64,000 nucleotides of DNA from Paranoxybacillus sp035645275. Lineage in GTDB: Bacteria; Bacillota; Bacilli; Bacillales; Anoxybacillaceae. The stretch is from assembly GCA_035645275.1 (NCBI GenBank), contig DASQMX010000002.1, forward strand, positions 1 to 64,000, read 5' to 3'. Below, in pieces: positions 8,320 through 17,169 of the stretch; the stretch's first letter is position 1; each line of letters starts with the position of its first letter. A program made the position numbers and the translations under genes. The notes beneath the pieces are model-generated. The model was not told where the DNA came from. It searched no databases and worked only from the letters and a program-made list of their open reading frames with translations.

Positions 8320-9303
8320 ATGGCTATTCAGTTCTTGTATGGGTTGCTTGTAGGAATTCTATTTTCATGTTTGTGTAATATTTATTTTAGGAAAAAGTCG
8401 AAAAGCGGTACTAAAAGATTTGAGGATAGTGAAAAAAGAATTTTTAAATTAGTAGAAAGTGCCAAAGATATTATTTATTATTACCAACTTAGGCCTGAGC
8501 CAAAGTACATATATCTTAGCCCTTCTATAGAAAAAGTTTTAGGTTCTGGATTAGTAGAGAGAAGTTATCAAAACCCATATACTCACTTTGAACTCATTCA
8601 TCCAGACGATTATGAAATATTAGTAAAAAAAATTAATGGAAATATTGATTACGATCAACCAATTGTTCAACGCTGGAGAGATGAGCAAGGAAACTATATA
8701 TGGTTTGAAGAATATACTACCCCGATATTTGAAAATGGAGAGCTTGTTGCAGTTCAGGGGATTATTAGAAATATCAATGACAAGGTAAATCTACAAAAGG
8801 ATTTAGAATATCGCATTACTCATGATGCTTTAACGAATATTTACAATCGGCAATTCTTTGAGAAAAATATGGAAAAATACGATCAACATGTAAATGTACC
8901 TGTAGCTATTATTTTGTGTGATTTAGATGAACTCAAATATGTAAATGATAACCACGGACATAAAAAAGGGGATGCTTTAATAAAAGAGTCCGCTAAAATA
9001 TTAAACCAATATTCCTCAGAGAATATCATCGTTTCTAGAATTGGTGGAGATGAATTTGCTATTCTTGTAACAAATACTGACTGTGAATATGTAGAAAGTA
9101 TGGTAGATCATATTTCAAAAGATATTATAAGGTGCAATGAAAATAGCACAGACATTAAAATAAAAATGTCCATAGGTTACGCTTTCAGTCATCATTCTAT
9201 AGGAAAAATGGAGGACCTATTTACTGAAGCGGATCAAAACATGTATTTTGAAAAAAGACTAAAAAAGAATCATAATATGTTACATCAATTAGAAAGTGTA
9301 TAA
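8320..9303 (+). CDS. Membrane-anchored PAS-GGDEF diguanylate cyclase
   Basis: A 327-residue protein. One N-terminal membrane helix (about residues 4-24, LYGLLVGILFSCLCNIYF) is followed by a PAS domain (about 40-155, with YIYLSPSIEKVLG and the PAC-like QRWRDEQGNYIWFEE) and a GGDEF domain (about 165-320). The active-site motif GGDEF is intact in RIGGDEFAIL, so c-di-GMP synthesis from two GTP is expected. The RxxD inhibitory site normally five residues upstream is absent (SENIIVS instead), so product inhibition through that site is unlikely. GAGGGGAAAAGC precedes the ATG. It is monocistronic, AT-rich compared with the flanking housekeeping genes, and bounded by long non-coding stretches. Confidence 0.88.
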   Translation: MAIQFLYGLLVGILFSCLCNIYFRKKSKSGTKRFEDSEKRIFKLVESAKDIIYYYQLRPEPKYIYLSPSIEKVLGSGLVERSYQNPYTHFELIHPDDYEILVKKINGNIDYDQPIVQRWRDEQGNYIWFEEYTTPIFENGELVAVQGIIRNINDKVNLQKDLEYRITHDALTNIYNRQFFEKNMEKYDQHVNVPVAIILCDLDELKYVNDNHGHKKGDALIKESAKILNQYSSENIIVSRIGGDEFAILVTNTDCEYVESMVDHISKDIIRCNENSTDIKIKMSIGYAFSHHSIGKMEDLFTEADQNMYFEKRLKKNHNMLHQLESV

Positions 9304-9625
9304 CGGGAGAAATGGAGAACGACATTTTCTAATATTGGCTAACAAAAATATCTATTGAGCAATCAGCTATTTTTTAAAGCACTTATTATAGGTGCGGAAT
9401 ACTGATGAGTTTTATAACAGTTGAATCCAGAACTTTGAACTCTTGTCTTTTTAATACTTACTATGTAACCACTAAACATATGTGTCTGTCCACCACCCGA
9501 TTTTTCGCGAATCTTTATAAAAATATCCGGGTGTGTTGACAGGCTTTTATTTTGGCTCCTTTTTTACATAATTGAATTGTTTGTTAAAATAAACTATAAA
9601 TTCCATGAAAAAGGAGCGGGTTGTC

Positions 9626-10036
9626 GTGAAGAAAACAGTTCGTGTGGTTGGCGCGGTTATTTATAATGAGCAAAATGAAATTTTGTGTGCACTGCGTTCT
9701 CCGGAAATGTCACTTCCGAATCTATGGGAGTTTCCAGGTGGAAAAATCGAAGAAGGAGAAAATCCTGAAGAGGCATTAGTAAGAGAAATTCGTGAAGAAT
9801 TAGGCTGCACGATTAAAGTGTATGAAAAAATTGAAGAAGTACATCATGAATATCCGAGTGTGATTGTTAATTTGCTTACATACAAAACAAAAATCGTTGA
9901 AGGAGAGCCGAAAGCGAAAGAGCACGCGGAATTAAAATGGATGCCACTTACAGAATTACACTCTCTTGAATGGGCACCCGCTGATATTCCAACCGTAGAG
10001 GCTTTATTAAAAGGGGTCTGTCCCTCATCACTTTAA
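9626..10036 (+). CDS. Nudix hydrolase, MutT/NTP pyrophosphohydrolase type
   Basis: About 136 residues from GTG 9626. The complete Nudix box GGKIEEGENPEEALVREI continues into REELG, with the glutamates that bind magnesium. Preceding WEFPGGK is typical of MutT/YtkD-like (d)NTP sanitising enzymes; the exact nucleotide is not predictable. The longer frame begins at ATG 9605, but AAAAAGGAG inside that stretch lies 9 bases before the GTG, which makes 9626 the better start. It is monocistronic. A hairpin overlaps its 3' end. Confidence 0.88.
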   Translation: MKKTVRVVGAVIYNEQNEILCALRSPEMSLPNLWEFPGGKIEEGENPEEALVREIREELGCTIKVYEKIEEVHHEYPSVIVNLLTYKTKIVEGEPKAKEHAELKWMPLTELHSLEWAPADIPTVEALLKGVCPSSL

Positions 10037-10063
10037 CGCTTTAATGTGGTGGGGGTCAGACCC
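10012..10063 (+). repeat. Long inverted repeat GGGGTCTG...CAGACCCC at the end of the Nudix gene
   Basis: GGGGTCTG (about 10013) pairs with CAGACCCC (ending about 10062), with further TCCCTCATCAC/GTGGTGGGGG pairing inside. No T-run follows, so it is not a classical terminator. It may be a decayed mobile-element end or an mRNA-protecting stem. The same GGTCAGACCC word occurs near 46970. Confidence 0.6.
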
Positions 10064-10183
10064 CATTATACTGGAAAAAAAGTGTTTTTACATTTTTTCA
10101 ATATTGTATTTACATTTGTTCTTTGGGTTGGTATAGTGGTCGTGGAAAGGAACTGCTTTTTCTTTTTTAAAAAATAAAAAAGT

Positions 10184-10236
10184 AAGGAGGATATGGCTGT
10201 GAGAAACTAGATGAGTTTTTCACGGCAATCTTTATG
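10184..10236 (+). promoter_or_regulatory. AAGGAGG site and 10-bp hairpin ahead of the AmiS/UreI gene
   Basis: A strong ribosome site AAGGAGG (10184-10190) is followed by a minimal reading frame ATGGCTGTGAGAAACTAG (10193-10210, five codons plus stop). The stem GTGAGAAACT (10199-10208) pairs fully, with one G-U, with AGTTTTTCAC (10214-10223). The real start ATG of the next gene is at 10234, 43 bases from the ribosome site and with no site of its own. Either the hairpin is looped out to bring the site closer, or ribosomes finish the five-codon frame and restart. Confidence 0.45.
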
Positions 10237-10866
10237 GGTGATGTCGGTTTATTTCTTTCAGGAGCTACATTATTTTTAAACAGTTTAATGTTGTTTGGAA
10301 AAGCGGATGGAAAAAGCGTGGGAGTCTTCAATTTGTTTGTAGGGGCTTTTCAAGTCATCGCGCCATTTTATTTAATTGCTGTTTCTGATCAAAACCATTG
10401 GACCATTTTTAATCTGGCTTGTATCTTTTTATTTGGCTTTACCTATTTATATGTAGGTGTTATTACGCTAAAAGGCCTTGAAGGCAACGGATTGGGATGG
10501 TACTCTCTCTGGGTGTCCATCATAGCGATCGTATATGCAGTTGTATCTGTGGTACATTTTCATGACATGATCAATGCTTTAATATGGGTAATGTGGGCTT
10601 ATTTATGGTTTTTATTCTTTTTATCCATGGCTCTTAATAAGAAAATTGATGCCTATATTGGAAAAGTGGCCTTTGTGCAATCATGGGTCACTCTCACCAT
10701 TCCGGCACTCCTATCTCTAACAGGCGTGTGGAAAACAGATTTCGTTTCACATGTATGGTTCTATGTATTGATATTATCGATTGTTTATTTCTGTATTGGT
10801 GCTATTAGATTAAAAGTATCATTAAATAGCAGAGGAAAAAACATGGATGTACAAGTAAATTCCTAA
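10234..10866 (+). CDS. AmiS/UreI-family membrane channel (urea or short-amide transport)
   Basis: A 210-residue integral membrane protein with about six to seven hydrophobic helices. Family motifs are visible: the N-terminal GATLFLNSLMLFGK, GLGWYSLW in the middle, and ALIWVMWAYLWFLFFL, all matching AmiS (amide uptake) and UreI (proton-gated urea channel). No urease or amidase gene is adjacent, so the substrate is open. The start MGDVGLF fits the family N-terminus, although the nearest good ribosome site is 43 bases upstream across a hairpin. A C-terminal hydrophilic tail of about 15 residues follows the last helix. A terminator lies about 120 bases downstream. Confidence 0.85.
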   Translation: MGDVGLFLSGATLFLNSLMLFGKADGKSVGVFNLFVGAFQVIAPFYLIAVSDQNHWTIFNLACIFLFGFTYLYVGVITLKGLEGNGLGWYSLWVSIIAIVYAVVSVVHFHDMINALIWVMWAYLWFLFFLSMALNKKIDAYIGKVAFVQSWVTLTIPALLSLTGVWKTDFVSHVWFYVLILSIVYFCIGAIRLKVSLNSRGKNMDVQVNS

Positions 10867-10985
10867 ATTATTCGAGAGACTGACTCGAGAAGGGTGTTTA
10901 CGAAGTCAGAGTGCTGCTCTGTATGATGCCTAGTTTTCTATTATCCAAAATTAGCAGTCCAGACAGAAACTTATTCCAAAAGAAG

Positions 10986-11017
10986 AAGCAGGAACCGAAT
11001 AAGGATCCTGCTTTTTT
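10986..11017 (+). terminator. Terminator downstream of the AmiS/UreI gene
   Basis: AAGCAGGA pairs with TCCTGCTT, followed by TTTTTT. Confidence 0.8.
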
Positions 11018-11189
11018 CGTGCAGTTCTAATTGATTAGATCCGACTATTTTTAGCGACGAAGACAAAGAAAGTGTATGGAAAGGAAAAAAAATCCATGAA
11101 AACTTCAAAAATTTTACTTATGGTATCTTGAAAAATGAGATAAAATAGGAGGTGAAAGGACTAAAACTTTTTTCAAGGAGGAACCAAAA

Positions 11190-12230
11190 ATGAAAGCCCT
11201 TACATACTTAGGACCAGGAAAAAAAGAAGTGATGGAAAAACCAAAGCCGAAAATTGAAAAGGAGACGGATGTAATCGTCAAGATTACAAAAACAACGATT
11301 TGTGGAACCGATTTACATATTCTTTCTGGAGATGTTCCTACTGTAAAAGAAGGTCGAATTTTAGGCCATGAAGGTGTAGGGGTTATTGAAGAAGTTGGTT
11401 CAGGTGTAAAAAATTTTAAAAAAGGCGATAGAGTGTTGATTTCTTGTATTACCTCCTGCGGAAGATGCGAAAATTGTAAAAAAGGTTTGTATGCTCATTG
11501 TGAAGATGGTGGTTGGATATTAGGACACTTAATTGATGGAACCCAAGCAGAGTATGTAAGAATTCCATATGCAGACAACAGCCTTTACCCAATCCCGGAA
11601 GGCGTAGATGAAGAAGCTCTCGTTATGCTTAGTGATATTCTTCCAACAGGATTTGAAATTGGTGTATTAAACGGGAAGGTTCAGCCTGGACAAACAGTTG
11701 CCATTATAGGAGCTGGCCCTGTAGGTATGGCGGCACTCTTAACAGCTCAGTTTTATTCACCTGCAGAGATCATTATGGTTGATTTAGACGATAACCGCTT
11801 AGAAGTGGCGAAAAAATTTGGTGCAACTCAAGTGGTTAATAGCGGTGACGGTAAGACAGTTGAAAAAATTATGGAATTAACCGAAGGAAAAGGTGTAGAC
11901 GTCGCGATGGAAGCCGTCGGGATTCGAGCGACATTTGATATTTGTCAAGAAATTATAAAACCAGGCGGCCATATAGCTAATATAGGTGTTCATGGAAAAA
12001 GTGTTGAGTTTCATATTGAAAAATTATGGATACGTAACATTACATTGACAACCGGTCTTGTCAATACGACTTCTACACCGATGTTATTAAAAACGGTGCA
12101 ATCGAAAAAATTGAAACCAGAACAATTAATTACACATCGCTTTGCCTTTTCAGACATTATGAAAGCTTATGAGGTATTTGGTAATGCAGCAAAAGAAAAA
12201 GCGTTAAAAGTCATTATTTCCAACGACTAA
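11190..12230 (+). CDS. Zinc-dependent alcohol dehydrogenase (MDR superfamily)
   Basis: A 346-residue NAD(P)-dependent medium-chain dehydrogenase. Catalytic zinc ligands appear in TTICGTDLH and GHEGVG. Four structural-zinc cysteines lie in SCGRCENCKKGLYAHC. The Rossmann nucleotide site is VAIIGAGPVGM (about 172-182), and VDLDDNRLE suggests NAD(H) preference through the Asp at the end of strand beta-2. AAGGAGG precedes the ATG. The gene is monocistronic with its own terminator. An acylating aldehyde dehydrogenase gene follows 0.8 kb away on the same strand, so the pair could interconvert acetyl-CoA, acetaldehyde and ethanol, but they are not one operon. Confidence 0.92.
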   Translation: MKALTYLGPGKKEVMEKPKPKIEKETDVIVKITKTTICGTDLHILSGDVPTVKEGRILGHEGVGVIEEVGSGVKNFKKGDRVLISCITSCGRCENCKKGLYAHCEDGGWILGHLIDGTQAEYVRIPYADNSLYPIPEGVDEEALVMLSDILPTGFEIGVLNGKVQPGQTVAIIGAGPVGMAALLTAQFYSPAEIIMVDLDDNRLEVAKKFGATQVVNSGDGKTVEKIMELTEGKGVDVAMEAVGIRATFDICQEIIKPGGHIANIGVHGKSVEFHIEKLWIRNITLTTGLVNTTSTPMLLKTVQSKKLKPEQLITHRFAFSDIMKAYEVFGNAAKEKALKVIISND

Positions 12231-12270
12231 GTTTTCTTTCATAAAAAAATACATCCGTTCTTGATCTTTA

Positions 12271-12316
12271 GAACCTGTATCATTGCTCATTATACAATGA
12301 TACGGGTTCTTTTTCT
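12271..12316 (+). terminator. Terminator after the alcohol dehydrogenase gene
   Basis: GAACCTGTATCATTG pairs with CAATGATACGGGTTC (one mismatch pair) and is followed by TTTTTC. Confidence 0.85.
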
Positions 12317-12329
12317 ATATAATTGTTCG

Positions 12330-12960
12330 ACTTAGTGTCCAAGTTAAGACACATCAAAGGAAGCATGTCCGCCCTCCCTCTCGTGGTAGGTTGAACGAAG
12401 GAATGTAGAAGCAAAGGACTCTGTGAGACATGGAAGTGGAGACCGCCACGAGAGAAGTGAAAATTCAAAGGACAATCATCGGAGGAGTGTCCACCATCAT
12501 TTTGAAAAAATAAAGTTGAGGAGTTTCTCGATGATTTGCTTAAATCAAACCCTACATCAGCCACGATATTCCCTTTCTCGTTGTTCTCCAGTTTATTGTT
12601 TCCTTTTCCCATAGGTTTACGATGGCAAAGAGGAGATTTTTTGGGAGAAACTACATTTTAGCAAAGCGGATAACGATATTTTCAAGCGGTTACATTAAGC
12701 ATGCGGAAGGTGAGGATAAATGGCAAAAGATAAAACTGCTGCTGGTACGAACATCAAAAAAGTAAGCCTTGAGCCATTATCGTTCAGGGAACGCTCGAGA
12801 TTGAAACCGCGATTCTCGAAGCGGCCGCCCTAGAGCGACAAATAGTTCATATATAATCGCTTACAAAGCTAGCAAATGTTAGCTGAAAAGAACGTGGTTA
12901 ACTGATTCTTCCCAAGTTAGAAGAATAATCGTTCGATGTCATGACGAATCGTTCTATTTT
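12330..12960. other. Degenerate DNA without a recognisable gene
   Basis: About 630 bases with short overlapping frames but no convincing start or family. A 38-codon frame at 12720 (MAKDKTAAG...) has GGTGAGGAT upstream but reads into low-quality sequence. A fragment ALEIETAILEAAALE-like in another frame near 12790-12835 suggests eroded coding DNA. I could not identify the source. Confidence 0.4.
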
Positions 12961-13018
12961 AGTTATAGAAGCCCGTACAGAATCAAGCAAATATTAGACA
13001 GTGAGGTGGCAATCAAAC

Positions 13019-14389
13019 GTGATACGTGATATTGATTTGCGTTCCATCCAGGAAGTAAGGGATTACCTTGAACAAGCCAAAGAAGCACAAAAAATCGTCG
13101 GAAAGATGACACAAAGCGAAATCGACAAGATTGTTGAAAGCATGGCAAATGCGGGAAAACAAGAAGCGGAAAACTTGGCAGCTATGGCAGTGGAAGAAAC
13201 TGGTTTTGGTAATGTTCCCGATAAGGTGACAAAAAACCTGTTTGCAGCCAATGACGTTTATAATGCCATTAAAGATATGAAAACGGTCGGGATTGTTCGT
13301 CGGGATGAACAAAATCGCGTATGGGAAGTCGCCCATCCTGTAGGAATCGTTGCAGGAATCGTTCCATCGACAAATCCCACTTCGACAACTATTTTTAAAT
13401 CGCTAATCGCAGTTAAGGCAAGAAACGCCATTGTATTTAGTCCCCATCCATCCGCTGCAAAATGTACGGCGGAAGCAGCAAGAATCATGCAAGAAGCGGC
13501 AGAGCGCGCCGGAGCTCCAAAGGGGCTAATTTCTTGCATCAAACAACCGACATTGCCAGCGACGAATGAGTTAATGAAACATAAATTAACAGACGTCATT
13601 CTCGCAACAGGCGGTCCTGGTATGGTGAAAGCGGCTTACAGTTCTGGAAAGCCGGCATACGGCGTAGGCCCTGGAAACGTACCGATCTATATTCATGAAA
13701 GCGCCGATATCCCAACTACCGTCCAAAAAATCATGGAAAGCAAGACTTTTGACAACGGAACGATTTGCGCCTCTGAACAAGCACTTGTAGTCGATCAATC
13801 GATCAAAGAACAGGTCGTTTCGGAATTCAAGAAGCAAGGCGCTTACTTCTTGAATGAAGAGGAAAAACAAAAAGTGGCCTCCATCATCATGGTAAATGGA
13901 GGACTCAATGCTAAGATCGTAGGAAAATCACCGCAGACGATTGCAGAAATGGCTGGAATTGAGATTCCATCTGACACGAGATTAATCATTGCGGAAGAAA
14001 CGAACGTAGGCAAAGAATATCCATTTTCCATTGAAAAATTGTCGCCAATTCTTGCCTTTTATACCGTGAAGGATTGGCATGAAGGAAGCGATGTTTGCGT
14101 AAAACTGCTGGAATTGGGTGGACTGGGCCATACCTTGGGAATTCACGCTGAAGACGAAAAGCTAGTAGAAGAGTTCGGCATAGATAAACCGGTTGCACGG
14201 ATTATTATCAATGCTGGTACAACGTTTGGAGGAATCGGTGCCACTACGGGAATTATGCCATCCTTGACACTTGGATGCGGTTCTTTTGGTAATAACATTA
14301 CCTCTGACAATATTAGTGCTCAACATTTGCTTAATATTAAACGTGTGGCATATGGGATCCGCGAGATGCCGAAATCAAGCCCCAGTTGA
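13019..14389 (+). CDS. CoA-acylating aldehyde dehydrogenase (EutE/PduP-like)
   Basis: About 456 residues. The enzyme converts an aldehyde, NAD and CoA to acyl-CoA (acetaldehyde to acetyl-CoA, or the reverse in fermentation). The catalytic cysteine is in GTICASEQA, preceded by the family segments GIVAGIVPSTNPTSTT and VGPGNVPIYI. C-terminal GGIGATTGIMPSLTLGCGSFG is characteristic of the acylating group, including AdhE N-domains and sulfoacetaldehyde dehydrogenase. I chose GTG 13019, since GAGGTGG is 9 bases upstream, over GTG 13001. The N-terminus shows no obvious microcompartment encapsulation peptide and no shell genes are nearby. It ends at a terminator and is transcribed alone. Confidence 0.88.
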   Translation: MIRDIDLRSIQEVRDYLEQAKEAQKIVGKMTQSEIDKIVESMANAGKQEAENLAAMAVEETGFGNVPDKVTKNLFAANDVYNAIKDMKTVGIVRRDEQNRVWEVAHPVGIVAGIVPSTNPTSTTIFKSLIAVKARNAIVFSPHPSAAKCTAEAARIMQEAAERAGAPKGLISCIKQPTLPATNELMKHKLTDVILATGGPGMVKAAYSSGKPAYGVGPGNVPIYIHESADIPTTVQKIMESKTFDNGTICASEQALVVDQSIKEQVVSEFKKQGAYFLNEEEKQKVASIIMVNGGLNAKIVGKSPQTIAEMAGIEIPSDTRLIIAEETNVGKEYPFSIEKLSPILAFYTVKDWHEGSDVCVKLLELGGLGHTLGIHAEDEKLVEEFGIDKPVARIIINAGTTFGGIGATTGIMPSLTLGCGSFGNNITSDNISAQHLLNIKRVAYGIREMPKSSPS

Positions 14390-14473
14390 AAGAGGAAAAT
14401 CTTGCACTAATCTAGTACCAACTGCCTGTAAACCAACATCATCCTGAGAAAGCAGGGAAGTAATAGTAATACC

Positions 14474-14502
14474 ACAAACCCAGCGGTAAGCTGGGTTTGT
14501 TA
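14474..14502 (+). terminator. Terminator after the aldehyde dehydrogenase gene
   Basis: A perfect stem ACAAACCCAGC / GCTGGGTTTGT with a five-base loop. The T-run is short. Confidence 0.75.
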
Positions 14503-14740
14503 TATCTTTTGATCAAAGGTACAAACTTCATCATCGAAAAATTTTGATAAGATTCGTTTGGTGGCACATGCACCTAAACAAGCCATTGTATAGTAAATAA
14601 AACAATGATATCTCCTTTTTGTTGATTCCCGTTCTTCTATATAGCAAAAAATAGGTGTTTTTATAAAACACCTGTCTAATCAAATGGAAAGAAATTGGAA
14701 TGTTATAGATTATAATAGCTATTTAAAGAGGGAGATTCAT

Positions 14741-15133
14741 ATGTTGGCAGATCGAATTATTTTGACGGGTCGAAAATATATAGGGACTCCTTATGTGTTT
14801 AATGCTCCGTCTTATTGCACAGATATGTTTGATTGTAGTTCGTTTACCCAGTACGTTTTTGGTGTGAATGGCATTCCTCTTCCTAGAAACTCCCGGCAAC
14901 AGTTTTTAGTAGGTACCTTTGTTCCTTTACATCGGATTCAAAAGGGTGACTTATTGTTTTTTACGACAGAAAAAAGAAAGAAAAGAATTGGAATTGCTAA
15001 AATTGGGCATGTTGGAATCTATATAGGAAACAATCAAATGCTTCATACGTACCGCCAAGGAAAAAAAGTAACTATCACAGAGTTAAACTCATATTGGAAG
15101 AAAAAATTGATCGGTGCTAAGAGAGTGTTGTAA
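14741..15133 (+). CDS. NlpC/P60-family cysteine peptidase
   Basis: About 130 residues from ATG 14741. The C40 catalytic triad can be read: Cys in DMFDCSSFTQYVF, His in IGHVGIYIG, and a third polar residue in MLHTYRQG. Such domains cut gamma-D-glutamyl-diaminopimelate bonds in peptidoglycan. The usual companions (signal peptide, LysM or SH3 repeats) are missing, so this is a single-domain protein that is either cytoplasmic or exported by an unknown route. The frame extends 19 codons upstream to 14684, but AAAGAGGGAG sits just before 14741, supporting the shorter form. It is followed by a strong terminator and is not co-oriented with the thiazole peptide genes beyond it. Confidence 0.82.
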   Translation: MLADRIILTGRKYIGTPYVFNAPSYCTDMFDCSSFTQYVFGVNGIPLPRNSRQQFLVGTFVPLHRIQKGDLLFFTTEKRKKRIGIAKIGHVGIYIGNNQMLHTYRQGKKVTITELNSYWKKKLIGAKRVL

Positions 15134-15312
15134 ATTTCAACGGTAAATGACAAACAAATTTACCTTAAAAGCGATATGTTGTTAAATAATTATGTTGATA
15201 ATAGGGCTATTTTTCTCAATTTGTGTATGTTTTTATATCGGACAAGTAAAAGGGGATATCGTGAGTATGAAAGGCGATAACCTTTAGTCATTGAACAACT
15301 ACACAAATAAAT

Positions 15313-15355
15313 AGAAGCAGGCAACCCTTAATTGGGGTGCCTGCTTCTTCTTTTA
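15313..15355 (+). terminator. Terminator after the NlpC/P60 gene region
   Basis: GAAGCAGGCA-CCC pairs with GGG-TGCCTGCTTC and is followed by TTCTTTT. Confidence 0.8.
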
Positions 15356-15566
15356 AAAAGATCTGTGAGACGCACTCAATATACATCGTATTGAATGCCT
15401 TTTTACACCTTGAGTAATTTTGAACGTTATTTAAATTGTTAATACATATGCCGAGTCTCTTTCTTGCGTTCAGATTACTTTAATTCACTTAAGAAACTTA
15501 AGTGTGCGGTCATGTGTTCAAATGGTTATCACCTCAATGAAAACCAGAGCTTTACTCTTGTCGCTC

Positions 15567-17147
15567 CTAGCTACGCAAACTCCCTTTTAACCAAGCGCGA
15601 GGACGATAGGGACCCACAGGAATTTGGATTAAGCTTGTTTTCCCTTTCCGATCGATTTCGTAAAGTTTATCACATGAGGTCACATCAAATCCGAGAAGTG
15701 GGTGACCACCTATCCCCATAGCAGACGCCACCAAGAGTAGTCGTTGCACAAGCATCCCCGCCTCCATCTGTTGAATGCGATATCCTCTATACCCTAATTC
15801 CATTTTCAGGTGATCCTTGTCTCCTACCACATGTAGACAGAGTGGTACTTGGAACAGATTGACATTGTCCATTGACATTCCGTATTGTAGGAAGTGACGA
15901 TAATCTCCGAAACGTATCCGTCCTAACGCATGGGCATCACTGTCATAGTAGTAAACACCATCTGGAACGTCTTCAACGTTATAAAAACAGCCATACAGTG
16001 AGACACGGGACTTCGGTTCCTCATGTTCTCCATCTAAATCATTTCGATACGAGAAAGAAAGCGTAGCCTCTTGTAACAAAGCGGCCAACTGTTGTTGACT
16101 TACCTTTCCTAAAACAAAATCCATGTCTGGTGAATGCCGCTTCTGGCAGACTGACGCTAGATCATACGATAGCCTCTTCACGGTAGGCAGAACCACCGCT
16201 TGCATCCCACAGGTAACATTTTTGCCTCCCTTAATCTGCTGAAACGATCGAGTTGATTCCAACATGGATGCTTCATTCATTTTTCTCAGCATTGGATACT
16301 CAATGATTCTCCGTGACCGGACATAGTAATTATGCTGAACTGCTGGCAATTCTCGGTATAATTCAGTGGCAGAGACACTTTCTTCTAAGTTATTATCGTT
16401 ATTAAACCAAGTTATTGAAGACTCCACAGATAATGGGATAACTGCATATACACTCTCTTCCTGTTCGGATAGTCCAAGCAGATGGTTGATGGCCCTATCA
16501 AGAAATTGGAAATACACCGCTGATTCGAAGTCGAACCGTTTCGCCACTTCCAACAGCTGCCCGATTAGCACGCCAGCATCCAGTCCTTGCAGACGGTAGG
16601 CAAAATTATTGTATTTAAAGAAATTCTTCCAAAACATGGTCGATACAAAAACGATACCGAAACAAGCCGAAACGTCACATCGATTGCCCAGTGCTCTAGT
16701 TAGATAGGAATCGAAATTGCCTTCCCGCAACAAAACTAAGCGATGGTGTGCCACATCATAATGGTACACTCCATCTGGAACATCTTTTATCTTCAAATAC
16801 ACGTATAATTCGTTTGGATACAACGCCCCTCCGGAGGGAACAAACCGCCGGTACAACTGCACTAGGTTTACTGCTTGTTCCGTGGAACCCAAGGCAAAGT
16901 CTGCATGGCACAATTGAGTAAGGCCGAAAACGTACCAGAGAAAATGACCTATTTCTTCTAGGTCGAGCTTTCCAGACGCTTCCTTTCCTTCGAGCGTTAA
17001 CGGTACTTCTGGAGAAAGCGGAATCGCAGGTAAATTACGGTACAGCTTATACGCAAGCGGTGCGTCTTCCCAATCCACCTCCCAATCTGGCGGTACAATC
17101 TTATCGACGTCAAAATGAAGATTGTGTAGAAATGTCTCTAGCTTCAT
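15567..17147 (-). CDS. SagB-type flavin dehydrogenase of the thiazole peptide cluster
   Basis: A 526-residue protein with two nitroreductase/SagB-like halves. The N-half contains FVPSGGALYPNELYVYL, the canonical SagB/ThcOx motif, followed by GVYHYD. The C-half repeats the pattern with DGVYYYD and a second flavoprotein-like region. The family oxidises azoline rings made by the cyclodehydratase to azoles, using FMN. The start is ATG after GGCAAGAGG. It is the last gene of the minus-strand cluster, 22 bases after the YcaO stop, which implies co-transcription. Homologues accompany YcaO genes in heterocycloanthracin loci. The duplicated domain is usual for this subfamily, where one half may be inactive; which half binds FMN cannot be told here. 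Confidence 0.85.
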   Translation of the reverse strand: MKLETFLHNLHFDVDKIVPPDWEVDWEDAPLAYKLYRNLPAIPLSPEVPLTLEGKEASGKLDLEEIGHFLWYVFGLTQLCHADFALGSTEQAVNLVQLYRRFVPSGGALYPNELYVYLKIKDVPDGVYHYDVAHHRLVLLREGNFDSYLTRALGNRCDVSACFGIVFVSTMFWKNFFKYNNFAYRLQGLDAGVLIGQLLEVAKRFDFESAVYFQFLDRAINHLLGLSEQEESVYAVIPLSVESSITWFNNDNNLEESVSATELYRELPAVQHNYYVRSRRIIEYPMLRKMNEASMLESTRSFQQIKGGKNVTCGMQAVVLPTVKRLSYDLASVCQKRHSPDMDFVLGKVSQQQLAALLQEATLSFSYRNDLDGEHEEPKSRVSLYGCFYNVEDVPDGVYYYDSDAHALGRIRFGDYRHFLQYGMSMDNVNLFQVPLCLHVVGDKDHLKMELGYRGYRIQQMEAGMLVQRLLLVASAMGIGGHPLLGFDVTSCDKLYEIDRKGKTSLIQIPVGPYRPRAWLKGSLRS

Positions 17148-17169
17148 CCTCTTGCCTCCTAGTCATGGG

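Noticed and set aside
12280..12614. A possible transposase remnant between the dehydrogenase genes
   Set aside because: Frames on both strands are short and match no transposase motif (no DDE or HUH residues) that I can see, so I list it only as degenerate DNA.
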